NCBI RefSeq assembly: GCF_000214375.1
Contig: NC_015578.1
Coordinates: 3,995,868-4,059,867 of the forward strand
DNA length: 64,000 bases
Direction: 5' to 3'
From: Treponema primitia ZAS-2
Lineage (GTDB): Bacteria; Spirochaetota; Spirochaetia; Treponematales; Breznakiellaceae
Part shown: positions 50,788-60,345 of the stretch, piece after piece
Position numbering within the stretch: position 1 is the first letter of the stretch
Layout: every line of letters begins with the position of its first letter
The notes under the pieces: generated by a model
The model's database searches: none
Told to the model about the DNA's origin: nothing
The model's input: only the letters and a program-made list of their open reading frames with translations
Translations under genes and position numbers: made by a program

Positions 50788-51552
50788 TTACCCTTTCAAT
50801 TCCTTAACGGCACCGATACAGCCATCACTTAAAAACCGCAGATCCGATCCGGCAATAATATACCTGAACCCCAGTTTGGAAAATTGTTTCGCTTGCTCCA
50901 CTGAAAAAGTAAAGATACCCGCATATTTGCCGTATTTAGCGGTAATTTCCAGAACCGTGTCCATAATTTTTTGTACCTGGGGTGCATTTATCTGTCCGGG
51001 AATACCCATGGACTGGGAAAGATCAAAGGGGCCGATAAAAATAACATCCACCCCGGGAACCTGGGCAATGGCGTCAAGGCTGGGAACCCCGGCTATATTT
51101 TCGCACTGCACCGCTATCAGAAGATTGTCATTGGCTTGCTTAAAATAATTCGGCAGATCGATACCCATACCGTAATCGGCGCCCCGGCCAAGACCAACGC
51201 CCCGGAATCCCTGGGGAGCGTATTTTGCAGCCCGAATTATTTCCTCCGCCTCCTCAACTGAATTCACCTGAGGAAGGAGTAAGCCTTGGGCGCCAATATC
51301 TAGGCTGCGGAGTATGCTGGAATCAAGCTTGTTCGGGGTGCGGATAAATATGGGAGTATTCCGGCTTTCAGCGGCCATAATCAGGAGACGGTTTGTCTCA
51401 TCCGAAGATGGGGCGTGTTCGCTATCAATGGTTATAAAATCAAACCCAGCCAGGGCCATGATCTCCACCATTTCTGCGGAAACCCCATTGGAAAACACTC
51501 CATAGATAGTTTCCCCTGCCTTGAGCTTTTCCTTAGCTATATTGGTATGCAT
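50788..51552 (-). CDS. HpcH/HpaI-family aldolase
   Basis: 254 residues. ITIDSEHAPSSDE near 36-48, IRTPNKLDSSILRSLDIGAQGLLLPQV near 71-97 (with the Arg and metal region), VQCENIAGV and VDVIFIGPFDLSQSMGIPGQ near 169-188 are hallmarks of class II pyruvate aldolases such as HpcH/HpaI and 2-keto-3-deoxy-sugar aldolases. Substrate unknown. It lies between the two parS sites. Confidence 0.88.
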   Translation of the reverse strand: MHTNIAKEKLKAGETIYGVFSNGVSAEMVEIMALAGFDFITIDSEHAPSSDETNRLLIMAAESRNTPIFIRTPNKLDSSILRSLDIGAQGLLLPQVNSVEEAEEIIRAAKYAPQGFRGVGLGRGADYGMGIDLPNYFKQANDNLLIAVQCENIAGVPSLDAIAQVPGVDVIFIGPFDLSQSMGIPGQINAPQVQKIMDTVLEITAKYGKYAGIFTFSVEQAKQFSKLGFRYIIAGSDLRFLSDGCIGAVKELKG

Positions 51553-51570
51553 TTTTCCTCCTAATTGGCC

Positions 51571-52068
51571 TTACTGCTCTGTTTCACGTGAAACATCTTC
51601 TGCAATTTCTTTGCAGACATCCACCCATCCCTTACTTAGAGAATATTCCTCAAGTTCTTCCATGGTCAACTCTATGGCAGAATTGCTGCTTCCACAGGCT
51701 GGGAAAACAGTAGTGAACCGTTTCATGGAAATATCCAGATATACCATAACATCCGGAGGAAGGCCAAAGGGACAGACACCCCCCACCGCATGGCCTGTAA
51801 AGTGCAGGGCCTCCTCCGGGGAGAGCATTTTTGCCTTTATGCCGAAATGTTCCTTATATTTGCGGTTATCCAGCTTCATGTCCCCGGCAATTACCACAAC
51901 TATAGCACCATCCCCCATTTTAAGGGAGATGCTCTTGGCAATCCGGGCGGGAATAAGCCCCAGGGCATTTGCCGCTTCTAAAACCGTGGCGGTGGAAGCG
52001 TCCCTTTCAATAATGTCATTATCCCGACCCCAACGCCTCAAGTGCTCGCGCACCCGCTCAATCGACAT
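51571..52068 (-). CDS. YbaK/EbsC-type aminoacyl-tRNA deacylase
   Basis: 165 residues, single YbaK/ProRS-editing domain. TVLEAANALGLIPARIAKSI near 28-47, KMLSPEEALHFTGHAVGGVCPFG near 80-102, and VMVYLDISMKRFTTVFPACGSSNSAIEL near 107-134 are family blocks. Hydrolyses mischarged tRNA, typically Cys- or Ala-tRNAPro. The C-terminus DVSRETEQ is encoded across a perfect parS site, so its last residues are constrained by DNA function. Confidence 0.88.
   Translation of the reverse strand: MSIERVREHLRRWGRDNDIIERDASTATVLEAANALGLIPARIAKSISLKMGDGAIVVVIAGDMKLDNRKYKEHFGIKAKMLSPEEALHFTGHAVGGVCPFGLPPDVMVYLDISMKRFTTVFPACGSSNSAIELTMEELEEYSLSKGWVDVCKEIAEDVSRETEQ
51580..51595. promoter_or_regulatory. perfect parS site 2 (inside the ybaK-like gene)
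   Basis: TGTTTCACGTGAAACA again, 820 bp from site 1, embedded in the 3' end of the deacylase coding sequence where it encodes Val-Ser-Arg-Glu-Thr. Confidence 0.88.
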
Positions 52069-52108
52069 TTGCTTAGCCCTCGTTTAAAAATCTTCTATAT
52101 AAAAAGAA

Positions 52109-52582
52109 TTATTTGTTGATAAAAATCAAAATTGCGCTAATCCCGTCCGGTGTTGCGGAGTACAGTTCAAGCCGATCCTGGATGAGCTCCCAGCGCTTGA
52201 CCTTCTCCAGGAAAGCAAAAAACTCGGCTTCCCGAAGCCGTTCAGGGGCCAGGCTCTTTTCCGCCGGGGTAATATTCATCTGTTTAAGTGAAAAGGCCTG
52301 GCTATCACCCTGATCATAGGAGGCAGTATACGCTTCCGGTGCCGCTTTACCATTTACCCCGGCGGTATGAATGGTCAGGGTAAAGATATCGTCCAACCCT
52401 TCGGTTTTCAATTTTGCACGATCAAAAAGAATGGTATCCCGGGAAAGGTCTGCCGGATCGATCCTGACTTCCACCAACTTCCATTCTTTATCCTGAATGT
52501 CTGTCAGGGAAGGTCCTCCGGCGCAGGAACCCAGATAAAAAAATATGGCAAAAAATATGGGGAAAATCCACCTTTTTCTCAT
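52109..52582 (-). CDS. META-like lipoprotein 1
   Basis: 157 residues. Signal peptide with lipobox YLGSCAGG (Cys near 20). The mature protein begins DIQDKEWKLVEVRID, resembling the META/HslJ domain start, and ends with YSATPDGISAILIFINK. Similar in architecture to the upstream neighbour and probably its paralogue. Envelope protein; META proteins are often induced by stress or linked to motility or virulence, but no role is shown here. Confidence 0.75.
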   Translation of the reverse strand: MRKRWIFPIFFAIFFYLGSCAGGPSLTDIQDKEWKLVEVRIDPADLSRDTILFDRAKLKTEGLDDIFTLTIHTAGVNGKAAPEAYTASYDQGDSQAFSLKQMNITPAEKSLAPERLREAEFFAFLEKVKRWELIQDRLELYSATPDGISAILIFINK

Positions 52583-52627
52583 AGTACTATCAGGATAGTA
52601 CTATTATTAATTAATTGCAATTAAAGC

Positions 52628-53122
52628 CTATTTTTCTTTATAGGTAAAAACCAGAACTACGGGATCGCCTTCGGGAGTTTCGGTAAACAGCTCAAGGGTA
52701 TCCTGGGCGCTTAAATCCCACTGGCTTACCTTTTCCAGGTAGCTATAATAGTCCCGCTCCTGAAGGCCTTCGGGTTCCACAAAGCTCATCATTAGGGTAC
52801 CCGCAATGGGGCTTATAGAAATCTCTTGATCTTTTCCTAAGGTATAGGGGGCAAAATACCGGTTTGGGGCGCCTTTACCGCTTATTCGTTCATTATCAAT
52901 AAATAAGCTAAAGTCGTCACCCGTGCCATTGGCTTCCAAAATCCGCCGGTTAATAGCAATATCGCCGGATTCAGTCTTGACCGTATCCAGTACCCATACT
53001 TTCCCCTGAACCTCATCAAAGGAGATTGAAGGCGTCCCCTCAACTACATCACTTTTACTGGCACAGGCAAGGGTTAAAACAGCCGCCAGGCCCAGGGCAA
53101 AGATTTTTGAAAATTGTTGCAT
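52628..53122 (-). CDS. META-like lipoprotein 2
   Basis: 164 residues from ATG 53122, behind AGGAG; the longer reading lacks a signal start. Signal and lipobox VLTLACASK (Cys near 20). DEVQGKVWVLDTVKTESGD near 38-56 parallels the neighbour's KEWKLVEV start; the end LELFTETPEGDPVVLVFTYKEK matches the neighbour's LELYSATPDG...LIFINK. A tandem duplication that has diverged. Confidence 0.75.
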   Translation of the reverse strand: MQQFSKIFALGLAAVLTLACASKSDVVEGTPSISFDEVQGKVWVLDTVKTESGDIAINRRILEANGTGDDFSLFIDNERISGKGAPNRYFAPYTLGKDQEISISPIAGTLMMSFVEPEGLQERDYYSYLEKVSQWDLSAQDTLELFTETPEGDPVVLVFTYKEK

Positions 53123-53184
53123 AGTACACTCCTGGGATAAGGATACTAAAATAATCATGTAAATGCAAATCTCCGGTGGAAATG

Positions 53185-54759
53185 TTAATCACCGTTACGC
53201 TTCATATTTTTCCGTATTACATAAACCAGGCATTTTATGATGAAGTTACATACCAAAATAATGAGTGAAACAAAGGCGGCGGCTTCTAAAAAAAGCTGGG
53301 CTTCAAACTGGGTTATCATAAGGGAGACCGGCTTATTCCTGACCGTATTCAGAAAGGAAACCGCGGAAATAGTCATCATGGAATTGACAAAAAAATAGGA
53401 GAGCATCTCCACGATGGTGAGCTTAGTCTGAGGGATGAGCACATCCTTTAGTATGCGGAACCGGCTTATCCCCAGGGTACGCCCCACGTCTTCCAGGTTG
53501 TGGTTGAGCTTGCCCAGGGAGTTATAGGCCATAAGGTAGGGGGAGGCCAGGAAGTGGACCGTATTTACCAGGATCAGCATGGACAGGGTACCGTAGATAA
53601 AAGAGCCCTTAAAAAACAGCACGTATGCAAGCCCCAAAACCAGCCCGGGGATGGCCAGGGAGGTAATGGAAATAAGGTGCAGGGCCTTGGATGATTTTCC
53701 AGTAAACCGGGCGGTACAATAGGCAATAATGTAAGACAGCAGGGTCCCCAAAACCGAAACCCCAAGGGCAATGATCAGAGAATTGACCAGGTACCTGCCG
53801 GCGCCCATGTTCATGGTTTTGGCAATGTTCGCCAGGGAAAAACGCATGTCCTCAGGGTACCGGGCGACAAAGGTGAGTACCACAAACACCACTATGGGCA
53901 GGGCGATCAGGATACAGACCAAGGCACAGTACCCGTAGGCAAATCCGTTCCGCACCCTGCTTTCCCGCCGGGCCTTTTCCTGGATCACAAAACTTTGATT
54001 TCCCCGTTCCTTGCTCGCCAGGTCGAAGGCAAAGGCAATCACTGCGGGGATAAGCAGGAATGCACCAATCACGGAACCTCGGCTGAAATTGAGAAGCCCG
54101 ATCACCTCCTGGTACATCAGGACCGGCAGGGTGGTAAACCGGCCGCCTATCATCAGGGGGACACCGTAATCGGTAAAGATCAGGGTAAAGGTGGCAAACA
54201 CCACCGAGATCAGGGGCTTGCGCAGATAGGGGAAAGTGATGGAAAAAAACTGGCGGTACCGGGGAATGCCCAGCACCGACGCCGCCTCATAGGGGGAGCC
54301 GTCCTCGTATTTCAGGATATCCGCCAGCATGAGGAAGGCCACCGGAAAGGCGTAAAGCACAGACCCCATAACAATGCCCCGGAACCCGTAGATTGTGCCG
54401 TGCAGCCCCAGAAACCGAGTGATAACTCCATTGGACCCCAGGAGTATCACTAGCCCCATACCGTGGGAAATTGAGGGGATCAGCATGGGCAGGGTCACAA
54501 AGACACTGAAAGCTTCCCGGAAGCGGATACCCGTACGGACCACACAGAGGGCAAAGACATAGGCGATGGCAATAGAAATAAGCGTTCCCGCACCGGCGGC
54601 GGCTATGGAATTCCCCAGGGCCTGCTTAAACTTCTCCGAGCCGATAATCTCCGCAACATCCGCCCCAGCCAGATTGGCCAACATTGCCAGGAGAGGGCAG
54701 ACGATGGTAACCAGCAGAACCAAGGCCAGGAGCAGCTTCACCGGGCCGATATTTTTCAC
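53185..54759 (-). CDS. ABC importer permease, fused double domain (Fe3+/AfuB-type)
   Basis: 524 residues, about twelve membrane segments as two BPD-transp-1 domains in one chain. EAA loops: EAASVLGIPRYRQFFSITFPYLRK near 181-204 in the first half and DVGRTLGISRFRILKDVLIPQT in the second. Such FbpB/ThiP-type permeases serve iron, thiamine, or hexose-phosphate importers. Start overlaps the ATPase stop by four bases; third gene of an SBP-ATPase-permease set downstream of gyrA. Confidence 0.9.
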   Translation of the reverse strand: MKNIGPVKLLLALVLLVTIVCPLLAMLANLAGADVAEIIGSEKFKQALGNSIAAAGAGTLISIAIAYVFALCVVRTGIRFREAFSVFVTLPMLIPSISHGMGLVILLGSNGVITRFLGLHGTIYGFRGIVMGSVLYAFPVAFLMLADILKYEDGSPYEAASVLGIPRYRQFFSITFPYLRKPLISVVFATFTLIFTDYGVPLMIGGRFTTLPVLMYQEVIGLLNFSRGSVIGAFLLIPAVIAFAFDLASKERGNQSFVIQEKARRESRVRNGFAYGYCALVCILIALPIVVFVVLTFVARYPEDMRFSLANIAKTMNMGAGRYLVNSLIIALGVSVLGTLLSYIIAYCTARFTGKSSKALHLISITSLAIPGLVLGLAYVLFFKGSFIYGTLSMLILVNTVHFLASPYLMAYNSLGKLNHNLEDVGRTLGISRFRILKDVLIPQTKLTIVEMLSYFFVNSMMTISAVSFLNTVRNKPVSLMITQFEAQLFLEAAAFVSLIILVCNFIIKCLVYVIRKNMKRNGD

Positions 54760-55520
54760 CGCTTGACCTGCACATACTTGACCAGGGAATTGATCTTCAG
54801 TTCCAGGTTGTCAATGACAAATTCCCGGACAAAGTTATCCGCAGGACTAGCGATAATGTTTTCCGGAGTGTCCAACTGGTGGATAACTCCATTGTCCATC
54901 ACCATAATCCGGTCCGAAAGGGCAAAGGCCTCCTCCTGATCGTGGGTGATGTAAACCATGGTGGAATGGAACTGTTCCTGGATACGCTTGATTTCCTTCC
55001 GCAGCAGGAGCCGGGTGGCGGCATCCAGGGCGGACATGGGTTCGTCAAAAAGGATGATCTCCGGGTTCATCGCCAGGGTACGGGCTATGGCTACCCGCTG
55101 CTGCTGGCCCCCGGATAGCTTGTAGGGCTTCTTGCGTATATGCTCAGTCAGCCCCACCTGTTCGATAATATTTTCCGCTATGGCCCGGGCCTGTCCCCTA
55201 CGGTCCCGGTTACAGCGGAGGGCGTATTCCACATTGCCCAGAACCGTCATGTTCTGGAACAAGGCGTAGTTCTGGAACACAATCCCCATGTTGCGGCCCG
55301 CCGGGGGAACACGGGTAATATCTACCCCATCCTTGATGATACTGCCGGCAGTGGGGGCCAGGAGGCCGATAAGGATGCGCAGAATAGTGGTCTTCCCGCA
55401 GCCGGAGGGCCCCAGGATAGATAAAAATTCCCCTTCCTTTACGGTAAAACTAATGCGGTGCAACACCTCTTGTTTATTAAAAATATGAACAAGATCCCGA
55501 ACCGCTAATTTATCCCCCAT
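54756..55520 (-). CDS. ABC importer ATP-binding protein
   Basis: 254 residues. Walker [10 protein letters not shown] near 38-46, Q-loop FQNYALFQN, signature [15 protein letters not shown] near 137-151, Walker [15 protein letters not shown], and the H-loop [12 protein letters not shown]. Standard PotA/FbpC-type ATPase without a long regulatory C-terminal domain. Powers the fused permease encoded next to it. Confidence 0.95.
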   Translation of the reverse strand: MGDKLAVRDLVHIFNKQEVLHRISFTVKEGEFLSILGPSGCGKTTILRILIGLLAPTAGSIIKDGVDITRVPPAGRNMGIVFQNYALFQNMTVLGNVEYALRCNRDRRGQARAIAENIIEQVGLTEHIRKKPYKLSGGQQQRVAIARTLAMNPEIILFDEPMSALDAATRLLLRKEIKRIQEQFHSTMVYITHDQEEAFALSDRIMVMDNGVIHQLDTPENIIASPADNFVREFVIDNLELKINSLVKYVQVKR

Positions 55521-55532
55521 ACCCGGCCCCGC

Positions 55533-56525
55533 CTAGTACTTCCACTTCGTCAGCAGCCGTTCTTTTTCCACCAGATCGTTTATCCCCCGCATGTCCATGT
55601 AGGGGATATCCTTGGGGTAATTGGGTATAGTGTTCACCTGGTTCTTAAAAATGGGTTCCGGGCAGTAGAGGTCCTTATCCTCCGTAACCAAGGTGGTCAT
55701 GGCAAACTGGAACACCTCCCGCACTATGGGTTTGCTTTCCCGGCCCTTGATAATGCCCATACCCGTGGTCACACTGGGCGCCCCCTCCTGGAAGAAGATC
55801 AGCGTGAAGTTCGCCCCCCGGTTATTAATTGCCTCAGTGGCGGTGATGGTCATACCCAGGCCGATAAGGGCCTCCCCCTGGATCAGCGCGTTCACCGGGC
55901 CAGACCCGGAGGTGGTAAACTGGAGGACGTTATCTGCAAACCGGTCAAAGTAGGCAAAGGCCGCATCCTCCCCCCAACTGTTGATAAGTCCCTTGAGAAA
56001 CATATAGCCGGTACCGGATGTTTTCGGGTTCGGCATGGAGAGCAGCCCCTTGTATTTTGGGTCCAGCAGTTCCTGAAAGGAACCGGGGACCGGGAGCCCC
56101 TGGCTTGCTAGCCGGGCGGGATTTATAACCACCGCCCCGGAGGATTTATCCCAGGGCAGGTATTTATGGTGGGCTGGGATCAGATCAGGGAGGAATGCCG
56201 AAAGGTCGAAGGAAGAGAGATCCGCCAGGACATCGGTTAAACCTTCCAAATAAGCGGTTTCCAGATTGAGGATAATATCCGCCTCCGTATCGGTCCCCTC
56301 GGCCTTAATTTTTGCCGCATGGTTCCCCGTGGAAAGTACCTGGAGGGTGATATCATAGTTAGGAAATTTTTCTTTCAGAAGCTGCTGCATATGCTCGGTT
56401 CTGAAATCTTCGGTACTGGTATAGATAATTACCCGATTATCCTGTTTCGGCGCACAGCCCGCAAAAACCAGAACTAGAGCTGTAGCCATCATGATCCTGA
56501 ATAGGACGCCGGTTTTTTTTACCAT
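55533..56525 (-). CDS. periplasmic substrate-binding lipoprotein (family 1, Fe3+-type)
   Basis: 330 residues from ATG 56525, behind AGGGAG; the longer reading starts at the gyrA stop. Lipobox VFAGCAPK (Cys near 23). VIIYTSTEDFRTEHMQQLL and EADIILNLETAYLEGL, and later GYMFLKGLINSWGEDAAF and GLGMTITATEAI, match the Fe3+/AfuA-like binding-protein group. The ligand (iron, phosphonate or sugar phosphate) cannot be deduced. Confidence 0.85.
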   Translation of the reverse strand: MVKKTGVLFRIMMATALVLVFAGCAPKQDNRVIIYTSTEDFRTEHMQQLLKEKFPNYDITLQVLSTGNHAAKIKAEGTDTEADIILNLETAYLEGLTDVLADLSSFDLSAFLPDLIPAHHKYLPWDKSSGAVVINPARLASQGLPVPGSFQELLDPKYKGLLSMPNPKTSGTGYMFLKGLINSWGEDAAFAYFDRFADNVLQFTTSGSGPVNALIQGEALIGLGMTITATEAINNRGANFTLIFFQEGAPSVTTGMGIIKGRESKPIVREVFQFAMTTLVTEDKDLYCPEPIFKNQVNTIPNYPKDIPYMDMRGINDLVEKERLLTKWKY

Positions 56526-56560
56526 TGGTTCTCCCTTACTATTTATTTTATCAACAGACA

Positions 56561-59107
56561 TTAACTTTCCTCCCCGCCCTCTCCGACGCTGGAATCTTCA
56601 GATGAGACTTCGTCGTTTTCCGCCGAAGGTTCAACAGGAACCCCGTCGTCATCGTCCCCATCCTCTTTAACAATCCTGTCTACTCCAATGACAAAGTCGG
56701 GCTTGTCGATGCTGAGGATACGCACGCCCTGGGCGGAGCGGCCCATAACCCTGATGGAGTCTACCTTCAATTTAATGGACTTACCCTGGCTGGTAATACA
56801 CATGATTTCTTCGTTATCCAGGACATTGACACAGCCTACCAGTTCCCCGGTTTTGTCGCCTACGGTGTATATCTTTTGGCCTCCAGTGCCCCGGCCGTGG
56901 GAGGAGAACTCGCTAAAGTCTACCCGCTTGCCGTAACCGTATTCGGAGAGGATCAGCATCTTTTCGGCTTCCACTACCCGGAGCAGACCGGTCAGTTCGT
57001 CGTCGTTGTCCAGCTTCATCCCCGTGACGCCCCGGGAGGAGCGGCCCATGGCCCGGACATGATCCTCGTGGGTGCGCAGGGCTTGGCCTTTCCGGGAAAT
57101 GAGGACCACTTCGTCGGAGCCCCCGGTCAGGAGGGCGCTCACCAGTTTGTCCCCTTCGTCCAGTTTAATAGCGATGATGCCCCTGGTTTTGGCATTAGAG
57201 AATTCGCTGGCGGCGACTTTCTTGACCACCCCACGGGCGGTGCCCATGAAGAGGAACTGCTCATCGGTAAAGTCTTTGAGGGCGACAATAGCGGTGATAT
57301 CCTCGTTGGGGGAGATGGTCAGAAGGCTCTTGATATGGGCGCCTTTGGAAGTGCGGGAGCCTTCGGGCAGCTCGTGGACCTTCATCCAGTAGGACTTGCC
57401 CGCATTGGTGATGAACATGATGTACTCGTGGGTGGAGGCTACGAAGATTTGCTCCACAAAGTCATCTTCCGCGAGCTTGGCGCTGATCATGCCCTTTCCA
57501 CCCCGTCCCTGGTTCTTATATGCCGTAACGGGAACCCGCTTAACGTACCCCAGGTTGGAAATGAGGATCATCATCTCCTCTTTTTTGATCAGGTCCTCGA
57601 TGTTGATGTTCTCCACCTCTCCGGCGACTATCTCGGTACGCCGCTTATCCCCATAACGTTCGGAAATACTCCGGGTCTCGTCCTTGATAACTCCCAGGAG
57701 TTTTTGCTTGTCCTCCAGAAGGGATTTAAGGTAGGCAATCTGTACTTTAAGCTCATCCAGTTCAGCCTGGAGTTTTTCAACCTCCAGGCTGGTAAGCCGC
57801 CCCAGGCGCATATCCACGATGGCCTGGGACTGGGCTTCGGAAAGGAGAAAACGCTCCTGCAATTTTTGTTTGGCAATAGCGACGTCCCGGGAAGCCTTGA
57901 TGATGGCTACCACCTCGTCGATGTTTGCCAGGGCGATCATGAGCCCTTCCAGGATATGGGCCCGCTCTTCGGCCTTGCGCAGCTCGTACTGGGTCCTGCG
58001 GGTAACCACGTCCACCCGGTGTTCTACAAAGTAGCGGATAAGTTCCTGGAGGTTGAGGGTCTGGGGCCGGCCTTTGACCAGGGCCAGGTTAATGACCCCG
58101 AAGGTGGTCTGAAGCTGGGTATTGGAGAAGAGCTGGTTCAATACCACCTTGAGGATGGCGCCCTTCTTGAGTTCAATGACTATCCGGATGCCGTCCCGGT
58201 CAGACTCATCGTTGGAATTGGCGATGCCGTCTATTTCCTTTTCCCGGGTCAGGGCGCCGATCCGTTCCAGCAGAACCGCCTTATTCACCGCATAGGGTAT
58301 CTCGGTAAAAACGATCAGTTCTTTGCCCGACTTAGTGGTCTCCACGTTGAACTTGCCCCGGACCAGGAGCTTGCCCCGCCCGGTCTTGTAGGCGTCTCTG
58401 ATGCCGTGGCGGCCGAAGATAATGCCCCCGGTGGGAAAGTCCGGCCCCTGGATAAAGGTCATCAGTTCTTCGATACTTATTTCCGGGTTATCAATATAGG
58501 CGCAGACCGCATTGCAGACCTCCACCAGATTATGGGAGGGCATGTTGGTGGCCATACCTACGGCGATGCCGCTGGACCCGTTGATGAGCAGGTTCGGGAC
58601 CGCCGCAGGGAGCACCGTAGGCTCGGTGAGGGATTCGTCGTAGTTGGGGACAAAGTCCACGGTTTCCTTGCCCAGATCCTGGAGCATCTCGTCCCCGATC
58701 CGGGAAAGCCGTGCCTCGGTATAGCGCATGGCCGCAGCGGGGTCCCCGTCCAGGGAGCCGAAATTGCCCTGGCCCTGAATCAGAGGATAGCGGAGGGAAA
58801 AGTCCTGGGCCATACGGACCAGGGCGTCGTAGAGGGAGGCGTCCCCGTGGGGGTGGTACTTTCCCATGGCGTCCCCGGTAATACGGGCGCATTTCATGGT
58901 GGCCCCGTTGGGCCTGACCCCTAGGCCGTCCATGGAATAGAGCAGCCGCCGGTGCACCGGCTTGAGCCCGTCCCGCACATCCGGCAGGGCCCGGGCCACA
59001 ATTACGGACATGGCGTAATTAAGGTAGGCAGTCTTTACTTCGTCTTCTATCGCTATAGGGATGATCTTCCCAGTGGGCGCTGCGCTGGGGTTTCCTGTAT
59101 CAGCCAT
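56561..59107 (-). CDS. gyrA: DNA gyrase subunit A
   Basis: 848 residues. Active-site Tyr129 in [11 protein letters not shown]; quinolone-resistance region [20 protein letters not shown] with Ala90 (E. coli Ser83) and Asp94 (E. coli Asp87). C-terminal pinwheel has GyrA box NQGRGGKGM near 538-546, and an acidic Glu/Asp-rich tail of about 35 residues. Cuts and rejoins DNA with GyrB to add negative supercoils. Ala at the Ser83 position is natural in mycobacteria and linked to weaker quinolone binding. Confidence 0.98.
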   Translation of the reverse strand: MADTGNPSAAPTGKIIPIAIEDEVKTAYLNYAMSVIVARALPDVRDGLKPVHRRLLYSMDGLGVRPNGATMKCARITGDAMGKYHPHGDASLYDALVRMAQDFSLRYPLIQGQGNFGSLDGDPAAAMRYTEARLSRIGDEMLQDLGKETVDFVPNYDESLTEPTVLPAAVPNLLINGSSGIAVGMATNMPSHNLVEVCNAVCAYIDNPEISIEELMTFIQGPDFPTGGIIFGRHGIRDAYKTGRGKLLVRGKFNVETTKSGKELIVFTEIPYAVNKAVLLERIGALTREKEIDGIANSNDESDRDGIRIVIELKKGAILKVVLNQLFSNTQLQTTFGVINLALVKGRPQTLNLQELIRYFVEHRVDVVTRRTQYELRKAEERAHILEGLMIALANIDEVVAIIKASRDVAIAKQKLQERFLLSEAQSQAIVDMRLGRLTSLEVEKLQAELDELKVQIAYLKSLLEDKQKLLGVIKDETRSISERYGDKRRTEIVAGEVENINIEDLIKKEEMMILISNLGYVKRVPVTAYKNQGRGGKGMISAKLAEDDFVEQIFVASTHEYIMFITNAGKSYWMKVHELPEGSRTSKGAHIKSLLTISPNEDITAIVALKDFTDEQFLFMGTARGVVKKVAASEFSNAKTRGIIAIKLDEGDKLVSALLTGGSDEVVLISRKGQALRTHEDHVRAMGRSSRGVTGMKLDNDDELTGLLRVVEAEKMLILSEYGYGKRVDFSEFSSHGRGTGGQKIYTVGDKTGELVGCVNVLDNEEIMCITSQGKSIKLKVDSIRVMGRSAQGVRILSIDKPDFVIGVDRIVKEDGDDDDGVPVEPSAENDEVSSEDSSVGEGGEES

Positions 59108-59140
59108 TTATGTTCCTTCATAACAAGTAATTATTGAGCC

Positions 59141-59164
59141 CTTTCAAATATAAGCTTTTGAAAG
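59141..59164 (-). promoter_or_regulatory. hairpin in the gyrA leader
   Basis: CTTTCAAA and TTTGAAAG (8-bp arms, 8-base loop) about 35 bases before the gyrA start, within the predicted 70-base leader. Confidence 0.4.
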
Positions 59165-59182
59165 CACCCTTTAAGTACCTCT

Positions 59183-59211
59183 ATCATATATTTTTTTTTG
59201 AAAAAGGTCAC
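59183..59211 (-). promoter_or_regulatory. candidate gyrA promoter
   Basis: Minus strand: GTGACC (59211-59206), 17-base A-rich spacer, TATGAT (59188-59183), 76 bases before the ATG. The long A-tract spacer may make it sensitive to supercoiling. Confidence 0.55.
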
Positions 59212-59276
59212 TATGAAAAAGAAGATGCGTGAAAAAGAAGCCTAGAAGGCCCTGGAAAAATATACTTAAAATCCCT

Positions 59277-60314
59277 TTAGTCCAGCATAGCTTCCCGCAT
59301 CTGGCGTTTCCGCTCGTACATGGCCCGGTCTGAGTCAAGGATTATCATTTCCATATCCGTAAGTTGCAGATTGTCTACCCGGAAACCGGCGGCAAAACTG
59401 ATGCGCTCCAGCTTGCTTTCCTGCTTTTGATTGTATTCGGCGACAATGGCGTCCAACCGCGCAAGATGTTCCAGCGCCTGGGTATTATCGGTATTATCAA
59501 AAACGGCCAAAAATTCATCACCGCCGTAACGGCCCGCGAAACCTTTCCTTTCCGCCGCCCAAGTTTTTAATGATTCTCCAAACCCTCTAATGATCCGGTC
59601 TCCTGCCTGGTGCCCCAGCTTATCGTTAACCACCTTAAGATTGTTCATATCGAACATAAATACCGTAAGGTTTTCCACCGGTTTGTTCCGGTCATGTTCC
59701 AGGCATACCTGTTCACAGCGGGTCCGGTTAGGAAGCCCGGTGAGCGCATCAATATAGGCAATACGTCTGACCGCAGACATACGGACAACATATACGAGCC
59801 CTACTCCCAGAATAATTATAAAGAATACGGTAAACCCTATAAGGATATTCCGGGATCTGTTTACCTGGGTCTCGGAATAGCTTTCGGCTTTAAAAACCGT
59901 ATCGTTGGCAAGATCAAAATAAAGCTGGCTCTGGTCGTACAATTCCTGATCATCCCCGCCGTTGCGGACTATCTGAATCTGCTCCTTTAAAAGGATCCAG
60001 CTTTTCCGTACCTCCGCCATGTTGTTTTGAAAGTCCGTGCCGGGTATACGGACCAGGTTGTTTACCGGCCCGCCGGTGATCAGCTCGTCCACAATGGTAT
60101 CCAGCCGCTTCTGCAATTTATCATCACTCTCGCGCCTCAGTTCTTCCTTAACCAGCCGCTGGGTGGCGCCCCGGACTATGCCGACATAATTCACTACCCG
60201 GGCGTTTCCCGCCTGCTGTTGGATAGATCGCAGGGACATAAGACTTACCGCGGAAAACATAAGCACCGCGAACAGGATAAACCAAAATTCTATTTTTACC
60301 GCCCTCTTTTTCAC
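59277..60314 (-). CDS. membrane GGDEF-domain diguanylate cyclase
   Basis: 345 residues. N-terminal helix (FWFILFAVLMFSAVSLMS), a periplasmic region of about 120 residues, second helix near 150-170, then a GGDEF domain with the catalytic signature RYGGDEFLAVFDN near 263-275 and ALTGLPNRTRCEQVCLEH at its start. No inhibitory RxxD is obvious five residues before; no EAL. Makes c-di-GMP in response to a periplasmic cue. Between the kinase gene and gyrA, same strand. Confidence 0.9.
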   Translation of the reverse strand: MKKRAVKIEFWFILFAVLMFSAVSLMSLRSIQQQAGNARVVNYVGIVRGATQRLVKEELRRESDDKLQKRLDTIVDELITGGPVNNLVRIPGTDFQNNMAEVRKSWILLKEQIQIVRNGGDDQELYDQSQLYFDLANDTVFKAESYSETQVNRSRNILIGFTVFFIIILGVGLVYVVRMSAVRRIAYIDALTGLPNRTRCEQVCLEHDRNKPVENLTVFMFDMNNLKVVNDKLGHQAGDRIIRGFGESLKTWAAERKGFAGRYGGDEFLAVFDNTDNTQALEHLARLDAIVAEYNQKQESKLERISFAAGFRVDNLQLTDMEMIILDSDRAMYERKRQMREAMLD

Positions 60315-60345
60315 CTCATCCTCCCTTAAAAATAGTAATTGTGGA

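Noticed and set aside
56876..58924. 682-codon plus-strand frame opposite gyrA
   Set aside because: It is antisense to the certain gyrA gene and arises from GC-rich codon bias; its translation shows no domain.
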